From contig NC_068349.1 of NCBI RefSeq assembly GCF_014633365.1, positions 35,540,753 through 35,604,752 on the forward strand: DNA of 64,000 nucleotides, read 5' to 3'. The position numbers were made by a program, and so were the translations under genes. Of this stretch, positions 32,041 to 45,600 are shown piece after piece; within the stretch, counting starts at the first letter, position 1; each line of letters starts with the position of its first letter. The notes under the pieces are model-generated. The model made no database searches, was not told the origin of the DNA, and saw only the letters and a program-made list of their open reading frames with translations. This DNA comes from Diospyros lotus. Taxonomy: Eukaryota; Streptophyta; Magnoliopsida; Ericales; Ebenaceae.

Positions 32041-35000
32041 TTATTCATCAGATGATGGTGGATCATCCAAATCCACAACTCCTTCATTCTCCTCAACACT
32101 ACCCTGGTATGGTTTCAACCTATGACCATTGACTGTTAGAAGCTGTCCTGACTCCAGATTTTCTATCTCAAATGCCCCATATCCTGAGATGGACTTGATT
32201 ACAAAGGGGCCGACCCATCGAGACTTCAATTTTCCTGGGAATAGATGCAATCGAGAATCATACAAGAGTACCCGTTGCCCTACCTGAAAGCTTTTTCGAA
32301 TGATGTGCCGATCATGTAACTCTTTCATGCGAACCTTGGCCAATCTTGCATTTTCAAATGCTTCATTCCGAATTTCTTCAAGTTCATTCAATTGGAGCTT
32401 CCTGGATAAGCCTGCTTCAGTTAGACTCTTGTTGATCTTATGAATTGCCCAATATGCTTTATGCTCAATTTCCACCGGCAGATGACAAGATTTACCGTAT
32501 ACTAGCCTATAGGGAGACATTCCCAAAATTGTTTTGTAAGCTGTCCTGTACGCCCAAAGAGCGTCTACTAGTCTTAAGGACCAATCCTTACGATTAGCAG
32601 CAACAGTCTTTTCCAATATGCGCTTAATCTCCCTATTGGCTAGCTCGGCTTGACCATTGGTTTGGGGATGGTATGGTGTTGCAACCTTATGCAGTACACC
32701 ATATTTCTTCATTAATCCTGCCACAACTTTATTACAAAAATGGGAACCCCCATCACTGATGATTGCTCGTGGCATCCCAAATCGACTGAATATATTTTCT
32801 TTCAAAAATTTCACGACAGTCCTATGGTCATTTGTTCTGGCCGGGATTGCTTCTACCCATTTGGACACATAGTCAACAGCAAGTAAGATGTATTCATGAC
32901 CAAATGAATTGACAAATGGGCCCATAAAATCCATACCCCAACAGTCAAAAACTTCTAACACTTGGATCGGATGTAATGGCATCATGTTTCTCCTTGACAG
33001 ACTTCCTAACCTTTGACATCGATCACAATTTGAACAGAACTTGTACACATCCTTGAACAGTGTCGGCCAATAAAATCCACTCTGAAAAATTTTTGCAACT
33101 GTTTTCTTGACAGAAAAATGGCCTCCACATGCAAGAGTATGACTGAAATTGATAACACTTTGTTGCTCATGATCGGGTATGCATCTACGGATGATTTGGT
33201 CAGGACAATACTTGAAGAGGTAGGGCTCATCCCAAAAGAAGGTTCTGACTTTTCTGAAGAATTTATGCCTATCTTGCTTACTCCAATGGTCTGGGATCAG
33301 ACCAGTTGCCAGGTAGTTCGCAATGTCAGCATACCAAGGGACAACAGATGATGCACGAATAACATTCACTTCAAACAGTTGCTCATCAGGGAAATTGTCA
33401 TGAATTGGTTCATCAAATTGTGTGAGATCTTGACTTGGAATCCTTGACAAATGGTCAGCCACCACATTTTCTACTCCCTTCTTGTCTCTGATTTCAATGT
33501 TGAACTCTTGCAGGAGTAAGATCCATCGGAGCAGACGGGGTTTTGCATCTTGCTTTGTGAACAAATACTTCAGAGCAGCGTGATCAGTAAAAATGATCAC
33601 TAGTGACCCTACGAGGTAAGATCGGAACTTGTCCAGGGCAAAGACAACTGCTAGTAACTCTTTCTCTGTAGTGGTGTAATTCTTTTGTGCCTCATTAAGA
33701 GTTTTGCTAGCATAGTATATCACATGAGGTTTCTTATCCTTCCTCTGCCCTAACACAGCTCCTACCGCGTAATCACTAGCATCGCACATAAGTTCAAACG
33801 GGAGGGACCAATCAGGGGACTGAATGATAGGTGCTGAAATGAGTGCATCTTTCAATTTATCAAAAGCATTTTGACAGGCAGGACTCCATTCAAACGGAAC
33901 ATCTTGAGACAACAAATGGCACAAGGGTCTTGTTATGGTGCTAAAGGAAGCAATGAATCTCCTATAAAACCCTGCATGTCCCAAAAAACTTCTGATGTCT
34001 TTCACATTCCTAGGGATGGGGAGTTTTTGAATTGTTTCAATTTTTGATCTGTCTACCTCCATCCCCCTAGATGAAACGATGTGCCCCAAGACTATGCCCT
34101 GTTTCACCATGAAGTGACATTTTTCCCAATTGAGTATCAGATTTGTTTCCTCACATCTTGCTAAAACCTTTTTCAAATTCTCCAAACAGGCCTCAAAGTT
34201 ACTTCCATAAACAGAAAAGTCATCCATAAACACTTCAACAATTTGCTCAACCATTTCACTGAAAATGCTCATCATACACCTTTGAAAGGTGGCTGGAGCA
34301 TTGCATAACCCAAATGGCATGCGCCTGTATGCAAATGTCCCAAATGGACATGTGAAAGTTGTCTTCTCTTGATCTTCTAGTGCAATTTCTATCTGATTGT
34401 ACCCTGAGTACCCATCTAAGAAACAATAGTAGGCTTGGCCTGCTATTCTCTCCAGAACTTGATCCAAGAAAGGCAAAGGAAAATGATCTTTCCTTGTCAC
34501 AGAATTGAGCTTTCTATAATCAATGCACATACGCCATCCTGTCTGGATGCGTGTGGGAATCAGTTCATTGTTCTCATTTTTTACAACAGTGACTCCAGAC
34601 TTTTTGGGTACTACTTGTGTTGGACTTACCCACTTAGAATCAGAGATTGGGTAAATTATTCCAGCATCCAATAGCTTCAGCACTTCTTTTCTGACAACTT
34701 CTTTCATGTTGGGATTTAATCTCCTTTGCATTTGCCTAACTGGTTTTGCTCCTTCTTCCAAGAATATCTTATGAGTACAGATCAAAGGGCTAATACCTTG
34801 CAAATCTGAAATGGTCCATCCTAATGACTTCCTGTGTGCTTTTAGAACTTTTATCAGTTGTTGCTCTTGCTGAGGTGTCAAACTTGAAGAGATCACTACT
34901 GGGAATGCTTCCCCTTCTCCTAGAAAGACATACTTCAAATCACTGGGCAATGGCTTTCTCTCAGGCGTGGACTGATGGCTATCAGGAGCCATGAGCTTAC

Positions 35001-37557
35001 TGTCCAAGTTCCTTAATGGCTCTAAACCAGGCATCCATGTAGGCTTCTCACTTTCTTTGCTTATGACTTCCACTTCTTTTATTTCTTCAAGATCTTGATT
35101 TCCTTCTTTGGGTCTTCTCATGAACTCTTCAAAACAGTCATTGGTCAGTGTTTGGATCAAGTCTACCTCCTCCACTTCACTCTCAGTGTCCTGATGTTTG
35201 GCTACCCTAAAGATATTCATTTCTACAGTCATGTTCCCAAAAGATAGCTTTAACACACCATTCCTACAGTTGATGATGGCATTTGATGTGGCAAGGAATG
35301 GTCGACCTAAGATGACTGGCACAGGAGGTTGAGGCCCCTGATGCGGCTGGGTGTCCAAAACGATGAAGTCCACTGGAAAGTAGAACTTATCGATTTGTAC
35401 CAGAACATCCTCCACAATTCCTCGTGGAACTTTGACTGATCGATCAGCCAGCTGAAGGGTCACTCTAGTGGGTTTAAGCTCACCTAATCCCAACTGTTGA
35501 TACACGCTGTATGGCAACAAATTGACACTAGCTCCTAAATCCAAGAGTGCCCGATCAACCTTTTGACTTCCTATGATGCATGTAATGGTTGGACAGCCTG
35601 GATCTTTGTATTTGGGAGGAGTTTTCAATTGGAGAATGGCGCTGACTTGTTCAGTCAAGAATGCCTTTTCATGCACATTTGTTTTCCTTTTGACAGTGCA
35701 CAGATCTTTCAAAAACTTTGCATATGAAGGTGTTTGTTTGATTGCATCCAACAGCGGGATGTTGATTCTCACTTGCTTAAACACTTCATATATATCTGCA
35801 TTTTGTTGCTCTTTTTTCAAATGATTCAACCTTTGTGGAAAAGGTGGTTTGGGCCTGTATTGAATTTCTTTCTCATCTTCTTTTTGTTTTTCATTTTTTT
35901 CATTTTTTTCATTTTTCTCATTTTTTTCATTTTTCTCATTTTTTTCATTTTTTTCCACGGTGGATTCATGATCTTTTGGTTCTTTTTCTTCATCAACATG
36001 TTGGTTTATCCTAGGATCAGTTGGTTTCTCAATTATTCTTCCACTTCTTAGGGCAGTCACTGCTTGCACTTGTTCATGAGTGTTGGTTTCACTATTTGAA
36101 GCTTCTACCTGGTTGGTTTGCCTAATTGGGTTAGGATTAGTTTGGGATGGAAACCTCCCGGGTTCTCTCACACTCAATGTTTGTGTTATCTTGGTCAACT
36201 GGCTCCTAATGTCTTCTACAGCTCTATTTGTTTGGTCTTGATTTTTGACAAGCTGAGCAACCTGATTATTGATACCTGTTTGACTTTGGATGAACTGGTG
36301 CAAGGTATCTTCCAAAGATCTCCTATGAGGAGGTTGATAAGTATTGGATGAAGAACCTTGATTTTGTTGGAAAGTGTGCTGTTGTGCAGGGAAGGGAGGT
36401 TGAGAATGATTTCCAAAATCATTTCTCCAAGAAAAATTGGGGTGATTTCTATTATTGGGATGGTATGAATTGTAGTTCTGATTATTCCCATAATAGGCTC
36501 CACTCTGATTTTGATTTTGTCTCCCCTCAAAGTTGTGTGAATGATTGTTATTAGTCTGCCCATACAATACCTCCTTGAAAGCAGGTAGGGTAGGACATTC
36601 TTCAGTTGAATGATCTATTGCATCACACACAGCACACTTTACTTCCACTTGATTAACAGATTGCACCTTTTTGGGTTGCATGTTTTCAACTTTCTTTGTT
36701 AAAGCAGTTAGTCTTGCATTTAAATCGTCACTCTCACTCAGTTGGTATCTCCCTCTAGGTTGTGGATTTTCTCTTGAATCAAGAGCAGATGTTGGACCAA
36801 CTTCCCAGTTCCTTGTATTCTCAGCCAATGTGTCAAAGAAGTGGAAAGCTTCTTCTGGAGTCTTCTCATAGAATTCTCCATTGCACATTGTAGAAACTAG
36901 CATTTTCAATTGGGGAGTGAGTGAATCATGAAAGAAACTGACCACTCTCCATTGCTCAAAAGCATGGTGCGGACAAGTGTGAAGAAGGTCTTTAAACCTT
37001 TCCCACGCTTGAGCAAAATTCTCATTTGGTTTACAGGCAAAGTTCATGATTTGTCTTTGAAGAGTAGCAGTTCTGTTGGCAGGGAAGTATTTTTTTAAGA
37101 AAGTTGTTTGCATTTCTCTCCAAGTTCCTATAGATCTAGGTGGGAGAGTGCTTAACCATATTTTTGCCTTATCTTTCAGTGAGAATGGAAAGAGTTTTAA
37201 TCTTATGACATCCTCATTTGCTGTATGGTCCATGCAAGTGCTACATACTTCCTCAAATTCTTTCATATGAGTATATGGATTTTCAGAATCCATGCCATGA
37301 AAAGTTGGTAACAATTGGATTGTGCCAGGTTTGAAGTTAAACCTATGATGGTTGATGGGAAGAATAATGCATGAGGGGGTTGTCTGCCTAGGAGGATGAA
37401 GATACTCCCTAAGGGGTCTGATCATCTCCTGATCAATGGGATCAGGGTCACCGTGGTCACTACCACGTGCAGACATGTTCTGTGGAAGTGGCATGTTCTC
37501 ATTGTGTTGAGACATGAGTGACTGATTTTCTACAGTTTTACCTGACCTAAGTATCAT
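32041..37557 (-). CDS. Athila gag-pol polyprotein, intact
   Basis: An open frame of 1838 codons without stop. Domains by residue: Gag core about 85-255 ([28 protein letters not shown]); CCHC knuckle 308-321 ([14 protein letters not shown]); an EKN tripeptide repeat about 535-557; protease DLGAS 673-677; reverse transcriptase about 940-1180 with MCIDYRKLN and catalytic FMDD 1110-1113; RNase H with CDASD 1258-1262, E1300 and D1325; integrase zinc domain H1473/H1480/C1511/C1514; integrase core D1543, D1602, E1638; and a C-terminal SH3-like region ([20 protein letters not shown]). All key catalytic residues are present except that the protease has Leu in the D(S/T)G position. This variant (DLGAS) is common in Athila-type proteases. 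The element looks competent to move. Confidence 0.95.
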   Translation of the reverse strand: MILRSGKTVENQSLMSQHNENMPLPQNMSARGSDHGDPDPIDQEMIRPLREYLHPPRQTTPSCIILPINHHRFNFKPGTIQLLPTFHGMDSENPYTHMKEFEEVCSTCMDHTANEDVIRLKLFPFSLKDKAKIWLSTLPPRSIGTWREMQTTFLKKYFPANRTATLQRQIMNFACKPNENFAQAWERFKDLLHTCPHHAFEQWRVVSFFHDSLTPQLKMLVSTMCNGEFYEKTPEEAFHFFDTLAENTRNWEVGPTSALDSRENPQPRGRYQLSESDDLNARLTALTKKVENMQPKKVQSVNQVEVKCAVCDAIDHSTEECPTLPAFKEVLYGQTNNNHSHNFEGRQNQNQSGAYYGNNQNYNSYHPNNRNHPNFSWRNDFGNHSQPPFPAQQHTFQQNQGSSSNTYQPPHRRSLEDTLHQFIQSQTGINNQVAQLVKNQDQTNRAVEDIRSQLTKITQTLSVREPGRFPSQTNPNPIRQTNQVEASNSETNTHEQVQAVTALRSGRIIEKPTDPRINQHVDEEKEPKDHESTVEKNEKNEKNEKNEKNEKNEKNEKQKEDEKEIQYRPKPPFPQRLNHLKKEQQNADIYEVFKQVRINIPLLDAIKQTPSYAKFLKDLCTVKRKTNVHEKAFLTEQVSAILQLKTPPKYKDPGCPTITCIIGSQKVDRALLDLGASVNLLPYSVYQQLGLGELKPTRVTLQLADRSVKVPRGIVEDVLVQIDKFYFPVDFIVLDTQPHQGPQPPVPVILGRPFLATSNAIINCRNGVLKLSFGNMTVEMNIFRVAKHQDTESEVEEVDLIQTLTNDCFEEFMRRPKEGNQDLEEIKEVEVISKESEKPTWMPGLEPLRNLDSKLMAPDSHQSTPERKPLPSDLKYVFLGEGEAFPVVISSSLTPQQEQQLIKVLKAHRKSLGWTISDLQGISPLICTHKIFLEEGAKPVRQMQRRLNPNMKEVVRKEVLKLLDAGIIYPISDSKWVSPTQVVPKKSGVTVVKNENNELIPTRIQTGWRMCIDYRKLNSVTRKDHFPLPFLDQVLERIAGQAYYCFLDGYSGYNQIEIALEDQEKTTFTCPFGTFAYRRMPFGLCNAPATFQRCMMSIFSEMVEQIVEVFMDDFSVYGSNFEACLENLKKVLARCEETNLILNWEKCHFMVKQGIVLGHIVSSRGMEVDRSKIETIQKLPIPRNVKDIRSFLGHAGFYRRFIASFSTITRPLCHLLSQDVPFEWSPACQNAFDKLKDALISAPIIQSPDWSLPFELMCDASDYAVGAVLGQRKDKKPHVIYYASKTLNEAQKNYTTTEKELLAVVFALDKFRSYLVGSLVIIFTDHAALKYLFTKQDAKPRLLRWILLLQEFNIEIRDKKGVENVVADHLSRIPSQDLTQFDEPIHDNFPDEQLFEVNVIRASSVVPWYADIANYLATGLIPDHWSKQDRHKFFRKVRTFFWDEPYLFKYCPDQIIRRCIPDHEQQSVINFSHTLACGGHFSVKKTVAKIFQSGFYWPTLFKDVYKFCSNCDRCQRLGSLSRRNMMPLHPIQVLEVFDCWGMDFMGPFVNSFGHEYILLAVDYVSKWVEAIPARTNDHRTVVKFLKENIFSRFGMPRAIISDGGSHFCNKVVAGLMKKYGVLHKVATPYHPQTNGQAELANREIKRILEKTVAANRKDWSLRLVDALWAYRTAYKTILGMSPYRLVYGKSCHLPVEIEHKAYWAIHKINKSLTEAGLSRKLQLNELEEIRNEAFENARLAKVRMKELHDRHIIRKSFQVGQRVLLYDSRLHLFPGKLKSRWVGPFVIKSISGYGAFEIENLESGQLLTVNGHRLKPYQGSVEENEGVVDLDDPPSSDE

Positions 37558-37663
37558 ACACTATGCAAAAATAAAAATAAAGTAAAAAGAAACAGAGTTA
37601 CCGAATTTATCAGGAGATGCTTATTCTTATATTTTGTTTTTCCTTTTTGTTTTTGCCTCAATC

Positions 37664-37681
37664 TCCCCGGCAACGGCGCCA
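37664..37681 (-). promoter_or_regulatory. Primer-binding site, tRNA-Asp type
   Basis: On the minus strand TGGCGCCGTTGCCGGGGA lies a few bases inside the 5' LTR. It is complementary over 18 bases to the 3' end of plant tRNA-Asp, the primer typical of Athila-lineage Gypsy elements. Confidence 0.9.
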
Positions 37682-37686
37682 AAATT

Positions 37687-39750
37687 TGACTGCACTCTCA
37701 CCCTGCAATTAAAACACAAAACAAAACACAATAAAAATTTTATATTTTTTTATTTATTTAGGCGAGAGGTTTATACTCGTCAGTGTACGAGTGCAGTTGT
37801 AGTTCAAATTTAAATTTATACTTTCTGGATAAGTCCAGGTCGTCCACTGAGAGATTTATTTATGGCAAAAGAAAAAAAAGAATGTCACACACACGCACAC
37901 GCATTTAGATGGATTGATAACATGATTTTTTATAATTTTTTAGATAACAAATACTAGAAAATAAAGCAAGATAGAAGTTGAAATAAATACTAAACGTGAG
38001 AATATGAAATTGGAAAGTACTTGAGTTAAGACAATTTCAGTGCCAACCCGTTGATTCCCAAATATTAGCATAAAAGATTAGCAACATTAATTTAATTTCA
38101 TATATGAGGATTTGTTATTAAATGCAATTAAAGATAATGATAGCTTTAGTTTAAGCAATCCCCATACATGATATGCGGGATTCTAATTTAAAAAACTACC
38201 ATAAATTTAATTACAATTAATACACAAAACAACTAAATTAATCATCCGGGTTTGGGTATGATAGCGTTTCCAGTTCTAGTAACTCTCATGCGTGACATGA
38301 AAGCTCTAAGTTAGGTTTACGCTCCAATCCAAACCTAGTGATTTTTCAATAATCAAAACAAACTCATATTGAAGTTTAAACCAATGTTACTCATTTAAAG
38401 CGTAGCTTTCTTTGGGAATCATTGGCGTTAGACACTGTCCTGGCCTTAACCCAAGATTAGATTTAGCTACTCATCTCTATTAAATTAATTGACAATAATT
38501 TAAATGACATAATTTAAATAACAGAATTTAAATGACAGGAATTAAAATAGAAGAAACTAACCGGCCATTTAGGCGGTAGATAATTAAAATACAAGAATTA
38601 AAATTGCAAGAATTTAAAGGCATAAACTAACCGTCCATTTAGGCGGTGAACAATTAAATGACAAGAATTAAAATTGCAAGAATTTAAAGGCATAAACTAA
38701 CCGTCCATTTAGGCGGTGAATAATAAAGTAATAATAAATGACATAAGAATTTAAAAGAAGAAAGGAAGAAAGGAAGAAAGTAAGATCACAAGAGAAAATA
38801 CTAAAGAAAATGAGAGAGAACAAAAGCAATTCTCAAAGAGAGAATTCTAAGGAAATAACTAAACTTTGATTCAAGAATAATAATCACACTTACAAATGCA
38901 ATCAAGTGAGCTATTTATAGGCCACAAGATGCAATACAAACCACACAATTTCAATTATTCAATTAGACATAATTATATCTAATGGGCACTCACACACTTA
39001 AAGTTAAATGGATTTTAGCTATAATACACACCTAATATTAAATGGATTTTAGCTAAAATACATACCTAATAAAGCACTCATAAAGTTAAATGGATTTTAG
39101 CTATAATATCCACCTAATAGTTAAATGGATTTTAGCTAAAAAACATACCTAATAAAGCTCTCACATAAAAAATAAAAATAGATTTCTATAAATTGGTTTT
39201 TTAATCTTTATTAGGATTAAAAATAATCCTTGGGCCTTCTCCAAATAATATCTTCCATGGGTTGCTCAAATTGGGCCTTAATTCTTCATGGGCTTGAATT
39301 CTTCATGGATTTGATGTCTTCATGGACTTTAAATCTTCATGGGCTTAATTTCTTCATGGGTTTGATTTCTTCATGGATTTGATGTCTTCATGGACTTTAA
39401 ATCTTCATGGGCTTGAATTCTTCATGCCTAAAAAAAAAATAATTTAATGTTATTAATAAATTATATATTATATATATGTATTACACATGGCACACATATA
39501 TATATATTAGATTATATTATATATATATATTACATGCATGCATATAATGATGTATATGTATTATATATAATTTTATATATTATTATTATTATTATTATTA
39601 AATTTTACTTTAAAATTTCATTTCATTCATTTTTCAATTTAAACTTGCATATAACCATAAAATATATATTAATATCTAATTTAAACCATTTTTAAGATCA
39701 AAAGAAGGGTATAATTATAACAAAATTTTTACAAAATTAACCACTAATCA
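37687..39750 (-). repeat. 5' LTR of the Athila element
   Basis: 2064 bp, offset by exactly 11,818 bp from the other LTR. It has the same internal 70 bp tandem units (from about 38559), the same short repeats and the same TATA box (about 38908-38917). No mismatch was noticed by eye. This copy should promote the element's minus-strand genomic transcript. Confidence 0.95.
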
Positions 39751-39755
39751 TTTAC

Positions 39756-40690
39756 TGAGCTAAGGAGAGAGGAAAGCAAGCGTAAGGTGATGTTTACCCA
39801 ACATACAGACTCCATTTTAAGTCATTAAAACTTTGGTCGTACTACTATCAAACAGGTGGATACTTTGTCAAGAAATCAAGAGAAGGGCAAGCACACTGTA
39901 ACAAACCCTACCATACACAAGGAACACGTTAGAAGATTCATGGCAAAACAAGAGGGAAACAGCCAAATCAACCTATGCTGACGAAGTCTCTACTGAATCT
40001 GAGAACAACTCGAATCTAAACCCATCAGTAGAGCAAGTTCAAACCTTGTACAGGATGCTAAATCAAGGTATAAACCCCTCAAGTCCTCCTACTCCTAAGC
40101 CAACAACTTCAATAGCCCTACAAGGTATTCCTCATTACTTACTAGTCTCACGAAAGCTCCCTAAACATGTTTGGATAGTGAATACTGGTGCATCAAATCA
40201 TATGTCAAGTTTAGCTAAGTCTATGATAGATTATACACCTTGTAACACAACTATTGATATTTCTATGGCTGATGACACAACCTCTCCTACCTTGGGGTTT
40301 GGAACAATGTGTTTATTAAAACTAAAGTTGAAATATGTTCTTCATGTACCGAGATTGCAGTACAATTTACTACTAGTTAGTAACCTTACAAGAGATATGA
40401 ATTATAGTGTAACTTTTTTCCCATCCTACTGTATATTTCAAGACCGGGCTTTGGGGATGATGATTGGTAGTGTTAAGGATAGAGATAGCCTTTACTATAT
40501 GACAAAAGATGTTCCGAGTTCTTCAACCAATAAAGATGTCTTTACTGTAATAGTTAATACCAATGTTCTGTTGTGGCATAAACGCCTAGGACACCATAGT
40601 TTCTCATATCTAAAATCCTTGCATCCTCACCTTTTCATTAATAAAGAACAATCTTTTAAATGTGAGCAGTGTACTCTTGTAAAACAACCG
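39756..40690 (+). pseudogene. Copia A gag end, protease and GAG-pre-integrase
   Basis: It resumes after the Athila insertion with ELRREESKRKVM. Protease has VWIVNTGASNHMSS (D of DTGA changed to N). It continues to LKYVLHVPRLQYNLLLVSNL, the pre-integrase LLWHKRLGHHSFSYLKSL and a CEQCTLVKQ half-motif. It ends abruptly at a junction with inverted sequence near 40684-40690. The integrase core is absent. Confidence 0.83.
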
Positions 40691-41873
40691 ACTGCTTCTT
40701 ACTTCTCCATGTAACCACATTTCCCCATTGGTACAATAACTTGAAGTTGATTAGCCATCTTCACTAGACCATGCCCAATCTACATCAACAAAGCCCTCAA
40801 TTCCCCTCTCCTCTGTTTTCTGAAATAGTAATCCTTTTCCATGTGCCCCTTTTAGATACCTAAGGACATGAAAAATAGCATTCATATGTGTTTGAGTGGG
40901 AGAATGCATATATTAACTTATCACACTCACTGCATAGGCTATATCAGGCCTTGTAAGGGACAAATAGATTAATTTTCCGACCAACTATTGGTATCTTTCC
41001 TTTTCTACTAGGGGCATCATCATTGATTTCTCCAGATTTTCAATTCTTTTCTAGGGGTGTTCCACTAGATCTATACCCTAACATTCATGTTTCTTTCAAT
41101 AAATCCAGTTTATATTTTCTCTATGAGATGAGCAGACCTTCTTTACTCCAAGCCACCTCCATTTCTAGGAAATACCTCATTGTTCCTAGATCTTTGTCTT
41201 CAAATTCAGCTCTCAATTGCTTCTTCAAGCTCTCTATTTCTTGTATGTCATCTCATGTCACTATAATATCATCCACATAGACAATTAAGATAGCCTTCCT
41301 TCCATTTGTTGTGTGTTTTATGAACAAAATATGGTCTGTTTGCCCCTGTTTATACCCTAACCGATTTAGGGTCATGCTAAACTTCTTGAACCAGACTCTT
41401 GGTAATTGCTCTAACCCATATGGAGACCTCGTAAATTTACAAACCTTTCCATTGTCAACTTCATGCTCAAAACCAAAAGAAACCCGCATATATATCTCCT
41501 CATCCAAATCTCCATTAAGAAAGGCATTTTTAACATCAAATTAAAATAAAGGTCACTCTAAATTAATAGCAATAAAGAGTAATACCCTGATAGAATTCAG
41601 CTTACCCACGGGAGCAAATGTCTCTTCATAGTAGATCTCATAGGTTTGTGCGAACCCTTGGGCCACCAATTGAACCATATATCTTTCAACACTCTCATTT
41701 GCATGATGTTTTACTGTAAATACTCACTTACACCCAACTACCTTCTTATTTGAGGGCAATTCCACTATATCCCATGTATTATTTCAACCAGGGCTTTCAT
41801 TTCTTCTAGAACAACAGTCTTCCACTTAGGATCATTCATAGTACGTTGGATAGTTTTGGGAATTTCAATGTTG
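40690..41873 (-). pseudogene. Inverted reverse transcriptase - RNase H block within Copia A
   Basis: On the minus strand it reads from the RT start (IPKTIQRTMNDPKWKTVVLE, near 41868) through DEEIYMRVSFGFEHEVDNGK and ILIVYVDDIIVT (41253-41507) to an RNase H VDVDWAWSSEDG motif near 40770. It is opposite in strand to the rest of Copia A. Its RNase H end is an inverted copy (about 110 bp) of the + strand RNase H at about 41879-41990. Confidence 0.8.
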
Positions 41874-42357
41874 TTAATTGAGGGCTTTGTTGATGCAGAT
41901 TGGGCAGGGTCTATTGAAGATGGCCGGTCAACTTCAGGTTATTGTACCAAAGTATGGAGAAATGTGGTTACATGAAGAAGTAAGAAGCAATCAGTTGTTG
42001 CCCATAACAGTGCCAAGGCAGAATTATGAGCTCAAGGAATTTGTGAAGTGATTTGCTTAGAAAGGTCGATGGAAGACTTACATATTCCTTTGTCATAACA
42101 AACAAAGGTGTACAATGATAGTAAATCAACGATTAGTATTGTTAAAAATCCAGTTCAGCATGATTGCATGAAACATGTGAGAATAGACTAAAGCTTTATA
42201 AAGAGGGAAATTGAGGAATGAGGAATTAATATATCCTATATTCCTACAACAAGTCAAGTGGTTGATGTGTTTACAAAAGCCATGGTAAGACTAAGTTCTG
42301 AAATGCTAATTGGCAAGCTAGGAATGACAAGTTTCTATTTTCCAGCTTGAGGGGGAG
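41874..42357 (+). pseudogene. Copia A RNase H end, + strand
   Basis: VDADWAGSIEDGRSTSGYCT, then KKQSVVAHNSAKAEL, YNDSKSTISIVKNPVQHD and QVVDVFTKAMVRLSSEML, ending at the polypurine tract before the 3' LTR. Several stops. Confidence 0.82.
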
Positions 42358-42654
42358 TGTTGGACGAGATTGGGTGTTCAAGTTTAAAAAGGAAAGATAA
42401 GATGGTTGGATAAAATAAAGATTTAAAAGATAAGAAAGCCTGAAAGATAGGATAAAGGTCCAAGATTCAAGGGAAAGATTCAAGCTTGAAACTAGAAGAT
42501 AAAGGCCAGCATGTTTTAAATATTAGTTATTGTTATCTAAATTTGAATTTACTACTCTTTTTAAGAGATAGAATAGATATTTTACCTTGTATAAATATCT
42601 CCCTTCTGATTCAATAAATTTTTAAGTAAGCTTTTAAGAATTCGACTTATTTTA
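42358..42654 (+). repeat. 3' LTR of Copia A
   Basis: About 297 bp partner of the 5' LTR. The terminal CA appears mutated to TA. Confidence 0.85.
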
Positions 42655-42659
42655 TATAC

Positions 42660-45600
42660 TTATTCTTCGTATCCTGGAAATGAAAAAGTCAAAATTGTTG
42701 ACGAAAGTTTCTCACCAATTGTTGGAAAAGGCTCAATGAAAATTTCAAAAAATATTAATCTTAAATATGTTCTCCATGTGCCTAAACTTGTCTGTGATGT
42801 TTTATCTGTGAGCAAACTATCTGAAAATTCTAATTGTTATGTTGTTTTTTACAAATCTCATTGTGAATTCTAGTACCAAAGCTCTGGGATGCAGATTGGC
42901 AGTGCTAGGATGATAAATGGTCTCTACTACTTTGATGACAATCTCTTTAGTAATAAAAAAGCTCAAAGTTTGAGTAGTGTTAGTTCTATCCCTATTTATG
43001 ATCAAATAATACATTGGCACCATAGATTAGGACATCCTAGTTTTCAGTATCTTAAAACACTTAATTCCAAGTAAGTTAAAAAATATGAATGTTTCATCAT
43101 TCCAATGCAAAAGTTGTTATTTGTCTAAAAGTCATCGTACTACTTATGTTGCAAAATCATATTGTGCTTCAAAACCATTTTATTTGGTTCATAGTGATGT
43201 TTGGGGACCTTCTAAATTCACCACTTTAACTGGGAAAAAATAATTTGCAACATTTGTAATATGTTGGCTGGCTTTACTTGATGAGTGAAAAATCTGAAGT
43301 AACAAAGTTATTTAAAGATTTTTTTAACATGATTGAAAATCAATTCCAAACAAAAATGGGAATACTTCGTTCTGATAATGGAACTAAATATTTCAATGAA
43401 GGATTGGGAAATTTTTTAAAGAAAAAAAGGAATCCAACATCAATCCATTTGCCGAGATACCCCAAAACAAAATGGAATTGTTCAACAGAAAAACAAGAAT
43501 TTACTTGAAGTTGCTTGTGCCATTATGTTTTCAACAAATGTTCCAAAATACTTATGGGGTGAGGCTGTTTTGACAGCATCTTACTTGATTAATAGGACGC
43601 CTACTCACGTCTTGAAATACATAACACCATTGGACTGTTTAAAAAACTCCTTTCTAGAATCTAGAATACAAGAGGGTCTCCTACTTAAGGTATTTGGATG
43701 CACGATTTTTGTACACATACTTGCTAAATTCAGCTCCAAACTAGACCTAAGGTAGAAAATTGTGTTTTAACAGGATATGCACCAAATAAAAAATGATACA
43801 AATGCTACAATCCAAAAACAAAAAGAAAATGCATGTTAACATAGATGTGACCTTTGTTGAAAATGAATCGTTTTTTAAAAAATTCTCTTCAGGGGGAGAA
43901 AGAGAGAGGAAGATAATTTTTGGAATGAAGTGCCTCTACCCAACACAATTTTAGAACAAACTTCATCAAATCCAATTTTAGATAATGAAAAACAAAGCAA
44001 CCCTAGTCCAACTTTGACGAGCATAATTGATTCATATTCAAGGGGAGAAACACTACAACAAAGAAATTTGAATTCTGAGCTTCAAGTTTATACTAGGAGA
44101 AAAAATCATACAAAAGAAAGGGACTTGCCTATCACACTAGCACAAGGACAATTCAACTCTCAGAGTGATGGGATCAAGAATCTTCCAGGTATTTCCTTAA
44201 TCCCAACTCCCGTTTCTTCAATTCCTAATTCCACTCCTAATGAGACTTTAGATCTTGGTATCTCAATAGCTCTTAGAAAAGGCGTTCGTTCTTGTACCAA
44301 TCATCCCATTTCAAAATACTTGTCCTATGAAAATCTCTCTAATAACCATAAAGCCTTTACCTCTAAGATCTCTCACCCTATTGTTCGAAGAAGCATATAG
44401 GAAGCTCTAGACGATAAGAATTGGAAATCTGCAGTTTTGGAAGAGATGAATGCTCTAAGGAAAAAAGGTATTTGGCAAAGTCAACCAAGGGACAAGAAAA
44501 TTGTGGGATGGAAATGGGATTTTACTATGAAGTGCAATGCAGATGGGAGCATAGATAGATATAAGGCAAGACTAGTGGCCAAGGATTTTACACAGACTTA
44601 TAGAATTGATTATCAAAAGACTTTCTAAATTCAATCCAAGTCCTTCTTTCTCTGGCTGTGAATTTCAATTGGTCCCTACATCAATTGGACGTTAAAATGC
44701 CTTCTTGAATTGAGACTTTGAGGAGGAAATCTTTATGAATTTACCTCCTGGATTTGAAGAGAGATTTGGCAACAGGAAGGTCAGCAAGTTAAGAAAGTTC
44801 TTATATGGCCTCAAACAATCACCCAGAGCATGGTTCGAATGCTTTGGAAATGCTGTAAAAAGTCACGGTTATTGCCAAAGTCAAGCAAACCATACCATGT
44901 TCTATAAGCATTCAAGTGAAGGTAAAATTACAATCTTAATTGTTTATGTAGATGATATAATTTTGACTGGTAATGATGAAGTTGAATTGAAAAAGTTAAA
45001 GAAAAAACTTGCTGGTGACTTTGAAATCAAGGACTTGGACAGGTTAAAGTACTTTCTCGGGATGGAGTTAGCTAGATCAAAAGAAGATATTTTTGTTTAC
45101 CAACACAAATACATCCTTGATTTACTTGGTGAAACAGGTTTACTAGGTTGCAAAGTAGCCGAAACTCCGATTGAAGCCAATCTCAAGTTACAACCAGTTA
45201 AGGCAAAAAAAGTGGTCAACAGGGAAAAATATCAGCATCTAGTTGGAAGGCTGATTTACTTGTCACATACGCGACTTGACATTGCCTTTGTTGTGACCTA
45301 TGAGCATGGTGAGCCAATTTATGCATTCACCAGGTCTCAAGCACTTGAAAGGGACTCTTGGAAGAGGGCAATTGTTGAAAAAACACGGACATCTACAGAT
45401 TGAAGTCTACACAGATGTTGATTGGGCTGTTAGTATTACCAACAAAAGATCTACTTTAGGTTATTGTGCTTTTCTCGGATAAAATCTTGTTACTTGGCAA
45501 AGTAAAAAGCAAATTGTAGTAGCAAGAAGTAGTGCATAAGCCAAGTTCAAGGCCTCATGGAATTTGTGAGGGTATGTGAATCAAAAGGTTGTTGGAAGAA

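Larger units (their letters stand above)
25869..39750 (-). mobile_element. Athila-type Gypsy retrotransposon (element F) with accessory genes, TSD TTTAC
   Basis: A 13,882 bp element in minus orientation. Its two 2064 bp LTRs are flanked by TTTAC at 25864-25868 and 39751-39755. Order along the minus strand: 5' LTR (39750-37687), tRNA-Asp-type primer site (37681-37664), gag-pol ORF (37557-32041), PPT-like tract near 31.73 kb, a 181-codon ORF (31195-30650), a LOG-family ORF (30482-29823), a second PPT-like tract near 29.44 kb, noncoding DNA, polypurine tract (about 27946-27933), 3' LTR. The primer type, the IN-terminal extension and the long 3' region fit the Athila lineage. All coding frames are open and no LTR difference was seen in the stretches compared, so insertion was very recent. 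Confidence 0.93.
24839..42654 (+). mobile_element. Ty1/Copia element A with inverted RT segment, split by the Athila element
   Basis: LTRs are 24839-25138 and 42358-42654, starting TGTTAGACAAGATTGGG / TGTTGGACGAGATTGGG. A tRNA-Met-type primer site follows the first, and AGCTTGAGGGGGAG precedes the second. I found no matching target duplication (GTTGT versus TACTT). It contains gag, then the 13.9 kb Athila insertion, more gag, protease and GAG-pre-integrase, an inverted reverse transcriptase-RNase H block, and the + strand end of RNase H. No integrase core was found. Confidence 0.85.
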
